In this document: positions 61,568 to 64,000 of the stretch, piece by piece | Layout: each line of letters starts with the position of its first letter | Numbering within the stretch: position 1 is the first letter of the stretch | Origin: Paenibacillus glucanolyticus NBRC 15330 | Lineage (GTDB): Bacteria; Bacillota; Bacilli; Paenibacillales; Paenibacillaceae | Length of the DNA: 64,000 nt | NCBI RefSeq assembly: GCF_004000885.1 | Contig: NZ_BIMC01000001.1 | Location: forward strand, 124,001 to 188,000 | Reading direction: 5' to 3' | Notes under the pieces: generated by a model | Database searches by the model: none | Seen by the model: only the letters and a program-made list of their open reading frames with translations | Told to the model about the DNA's origin: nothing | Translations under genes and position numbers: made by a program

Positions 61568-63130
61568 TTGCCGTTTATTGTCCTTAAGCTCCTATTTGTT
61601 CCTTTGATATCGGTCTTTATTATCGTGTCGTCGGTTTATCTGGATTACCAATCATCCATCCCTTTGATGCTGTTATTGGCAGCACTATTGTATTTATCCG
61701 TCGTGTTCGATCGAAAGTATGAATGGCTCCGCAATGTTCAATTTCTCTTCCTCGGGGCCTTTCACTATGTTAGCCAATTGAATTGGTGCATTCTCTTGTA
61801 TTACATATTTATTATTAATCTCATTCATAAGAAAGAGAATTTTAGAGACTCGATGTCGCTGTGCTTTCTCATGATTCTTCAATATTCCGTCATTCGTCTG
61901 ACCTATTTGCCGTTAACGAAGTATCATATATTGGTCTCTGTGTTTGATACCTTGGCGTCTTTTGTCATCGTGATCTCTTTTCATTTCGTGAACTTTCTCG
62001 ATTCGGAGAAGAAGAAGTTACATAAGCAGAATGATTATCTGACGTATCACGATCCTTTAACGGGTTTGCTCAATTATGATGGATATTTGCATAAAGTTCA
62101 GCATTTAATTAAATTGAACAAACCTTTTCAATTGGTGCTGCTGGATATCAACAACTTCAAATCATTGAATGCCAAAGATATATCGACCGCCAATGAGATT
62201 CTTATCAGTTTCTCGCGCGCACTGCGCAAGCTGTTCCTGAACGATATGCTTGCAGCTTCCCGGTACGCAGGAGATCGCTTTGCTATACTGCTCCCGGAGC
62301 ATGTAAACATCGAGAGCAGCATGTTTAACTTTGAGCATATCGGTGTTCAGGTGACTTACAGCATTACGTGTTATCCCCATGAAGCGTTAACCTATCAGGA
62401 GATGCTCAGCACCGCGGAGGACCGGATATTTCAGATGCGGCGCAATTCCTGGATGAGAAGCCAGGAGGAGATCCTTCGAACGGAAAAGATGAAGATGGTG
62501 GGAGAGCTGGCTGCCGGGATGGCTCATGAAATCCGGAATCCCCTCACCTCGATTAAAGGCTTCATACAACTTTCCAAAAATCAAAGCTATAACATACAGC
62601 CCTGGTATGAGGTGATTATGGGCGAAATCACGAGGGTAGGGGAATTGACAGCGGAGTTTCTGCATTTTTCCAAGCCGCATGCCAGCAACATGAGAGTTGA
62701 GTCGCTTACGGATTGTATGACCCGTGTCTATTCCCTATGTGAATCCGAAGCTGCTTCCCATGGACATCTATTTACGCTCGATTTAAGCGATGATCCGATC
62801 CATATCGTCATGGACCGCGACAAGATCATTCAGGTGCTGATTAATTTGATCCGGAATTCATTTCAGGCGATGGAGCATACCGGCACGGTTCGTATCTCGC
62901 TAGAGGCAGTAGAAGCGCTTGCAGTGGTAAGGGTCGAGGACACAGGTAAAGGGATTGCTGATGAAAATCTGGCAAAGATTTTCGATCCGTTCTATACAAC
63001 CAAAGAAGAGGGCACGGGTCTCGGACTGTCCCTGTGTCAGAAAATTGTAGAGGATCATGGCGGGAGAATTACCGTACAAAGTGAGCTTGGTAAGGGTACG
63101 ACATTTACCTTGCGGATTCCGTTGGCCTAG
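61568..63130 (+). CDS. Membrane GGDEF-like / histidine kinase hybrid
   Basis: A 520-residue sensor kinase. Five or six TM segments fill residues 1-145. A GGDEF-like domain follows (~158-290: YHDPLTGLLNYDGYLHKVQH, LVLLDINNFKSLN), but the active motif reads AGDRF instead of GGDEF/GGEEF, so cyclase activity is unlikely. A complete kinase core is at ~300-520: H box AAGMAHEIRNPLTSIKGF, N box LINLIRNSFQAM, G1 VEDTGKGIADENL, F FDPFYTTKEEGTGLGLSL, closely resembling sporulation kinases of the KinA-E type. TTG 61568 has AGGAGTG at 8 nt. No response regulator is adjacent. Confidence 0.82.
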   Translation: MPFIVLKLLFVPLISVFIIVSSVYLDYQSSIPLMLLLAALLYLSVVFDRKYEWLRNVQFLFLGAFHYVSQLNWCILLYYIFIINLIHKKENFRDSMSLCFLMILQYSVIRLTYLPLTKYHILVSVFDTLASFVIVISFHFVNFLDSEKKKLHKQNDYLTYHDPLTGLLNYDGYLHKVQHLIKLNKPFQLVLLDINNFKSLNAKDISTANEILISFSRALRKLFLNDMLAASRYAGDRFAILLPEHVNIESSMFNFEHIGVQVTYSITCYPHEALTYQEMLSTAEDRIFQMRRNSWMRSQEEILRTEKMKMVGELAAGMAHEIRNPLTSIKGFIQLSKNQSYNIQPWYEVIMGEITRVGELTAEFLHFSKPHASNMRVESLTDCMTRVYSLCESEAASHGHLFTLDLSDDPIHIVMDRDKIIQVLINLIRNSFQAMEHTGTVRISLEAVEALAVVRVEDTGKGIADENLAKIFDPFYTTKEEGTGLGLSLCQKIVEDHGGRITVQSELGKGTTFTLRIPLA

Positions 63131-63258
63131 AAAAAATGGATAGCAATATCGTGGAATATATCCTATGATAGGATAGTTATTTAGCAGTCGGATGTTTTAG
63201 AGAAGAGATTAATCATGATATGCATCGTTGTGTTGCAGGAAAGGAAGTAACCGTTCGT

Positions 63259-64000
63259 ATGTCGATTTCCACCAATGAAGCCAGCTCTACGATGGTACTA
63301 ACGCGCAGAAAGAGGCTTCAGTTTGCTCTGATTCTCGGATCACTTTCAGCATTTGGGCCATTATCTGTTGATATGTATTTACCGGCGCTTCCCAAGCTGT
63401 CAGAAAGTTTGGGTTCACCTGCCTCATTAGCTCAGCTCAGCCTGACGGCATTCTTGCTCGGACTTGCACTCGGACAATTGGTAGCCGGACCGTTAAGTGA
63501 CATAAGGGGGAGGAAAGGGCCGCTGATCGTCTCACTGATTATTTATTCGGTGACCTCCTTGCTCTGTGCATTTGCGCCTAGCATATGGGTCCTGGTTGCA
63601 CTTCGTTTCATACAGGGAGCAAGCGGAGCGGCGGGCATTGTTATCTCCAGAGCAGTCGTCCGGGATTTATACACCGGTTCCGAGCTGACCAAATTCTTCA
63701 CTTTGCTGATGTTAATCAATGGTTTGGCACCGATTATTGCGCCTGTGTTCGGAGCATTTATCCTTAACTTTGTTTCATGGCGCGGGGTTTTTGTTGTATT
63801 GTTCCTGATCGGTGTGTTGATGCTGCTTGCTGTCCTCTTCGGTCTTCCCGAGACGCTGAACCGGGAGAAAAGAGCAACCGGTGGCATTAAGCAGACATTT
63901 CGCACATTCGGTACACTGATCCAGGACCGTGTATTCGTTGGCTATGCGCTATCTCAAGCGTTTGTATCCGCCGCAATGTTTGCTTATATCTCGGGATCTC
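63259..64000 (+). CDS. Bcr/CflA family drug-resistance MFS exporter (5' part)
   Basis: An open frame from ATG 63259 runs off the window end (~247 codons visible). After a polar start (MSISTNEASSTMVLTRRKRL) it shows repeated TM helices and MFS family 12-type motifs: GPLSVDMYLPALPKLSESLG, LGLALGQLVAGPLSDIRGRK (motif A) and RFIQGASGAAGIVISRAVVR. This is the Bcr/CflA drug/H+ antiporter pattern. AAAGGAAG precedes the start. The C-terminal half lies outside the window. Confidence 0.88.
   Translation, partial: MSISTNEASSTMVLTRRKRLQFALILGSLSAFGPLSVDMYLPALPKLSESLGSPASLAQLSLTAFLLGLALGQLVAGPLSDIRGRKGPLIVSLIIYSVTSLLCAFAPSIWVLVALRFIQGASGAAGIVISRAVVRDLYTGSELTKFFTLLMLINGLAPIIAPVFGAFILNFVSWRGVFVVLFLIGVLMLLAVLFGLPETLNREKRATGGIKQTFRTFGTLIQDRVFVGYALSQAFVSAAMFAYISGS

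Noticed and set aside
1..64000. Prophage, insertion sequence, CRISPR array, tRNA or rRNA gene
   Set aside because: No transposase, integrase, phage structural gene, regularly spaced repeat or recognisable structural RNA was seen on either strand.

Overview
The window is chromosomal DNA from an endospore-forming Gram-positive bacterium, most likely Paenibacillus or a close relative. Two complete GerA-type spore germination receptor operons, strong AGGAGG-type ribosome binding sites, Firmicute-style regulation (adenine riboswitch, GlnR/TnrA-like box, cre-like site, CAT translational attenuator) and many secreted or metabolic genes of Paenibacillus character support this. I saw no rRNA, tRNA, CRISPR array, transposase or phage structural gene. 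The assignment rests on recalled family features; no database search was possible.

Layout. 1-1.9 kb: 3' end of a large catalase, then a histidyl-tRNA synthetase paralogue behind an unusual leader. 1.9-6.0 kb (minus): germination operon 1 (A, B, C and a small D-type membrane protein). 6.3-13.3 kb: SgrR-like regulator, CDF metal exporter with a palindromic operator, threonine-aldolase-like enzyme, GNAT remnant, beta-lactamase-fold hydrolase, CD3324-like protein. 13.5-21.5 kb: single-gene accessory functions (methyltransferase, GrpB, GNAT, VOC, histidine phosphatase), a secreted stalk/PKD protein, a CatA-type acetyltransferase under apparent translational attenuation, and a flavin reductase. 21.5-28 kb: secreted GH30 glycosidase, aminotransferase, broken AraC regulator, VOC protein, and the purine efflux gene pbuE behind an adenine riboswitch. 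28-32.6 kb: marR, an arylsulfotransferase-like gene and an SsuACB-type ABC importer. 32.7-35 kb: XRE-cupin regulator divergent from a LysE exporter, then lactate dehydrogenase. 35.2-39.5 kb (minus): germination operon 2. 39.8-47.2 kb: csaA, small enzymes, an MntABCD-like metal importer, GNAT and Nudix genes. 47.3-54.7 kb: five glycosyltransferases around two small putative coat proteins, probably a spore-surface glycosylation locus. 54.9-64 kb: an HD-DUF1835-type fusion, acyl-CoA-dehydrogenase-like flavoprotein, urease structural genes (gamma-beta fusion plus alpha) with a GlnR/TnrA-like box at about -50, a secreted DUF3889-like protein, a GGDEF/histidine-kinase hybrid and the start of a Bcr/CflA exporter.

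The most interesting signals are in RNA. The hisS leader has a His-His-His mini-ORF and a T-box-like antiterminator core but no visible Stem I. The catA leader has a perfect 11-bp stem hiding the Shine-Dalgarno. The pbuE leader is an adenine riboswitch. Three genes (two GNATs, one AraC) have lost large parts of their coding sequence, showing ongoing decay of accessory genes.
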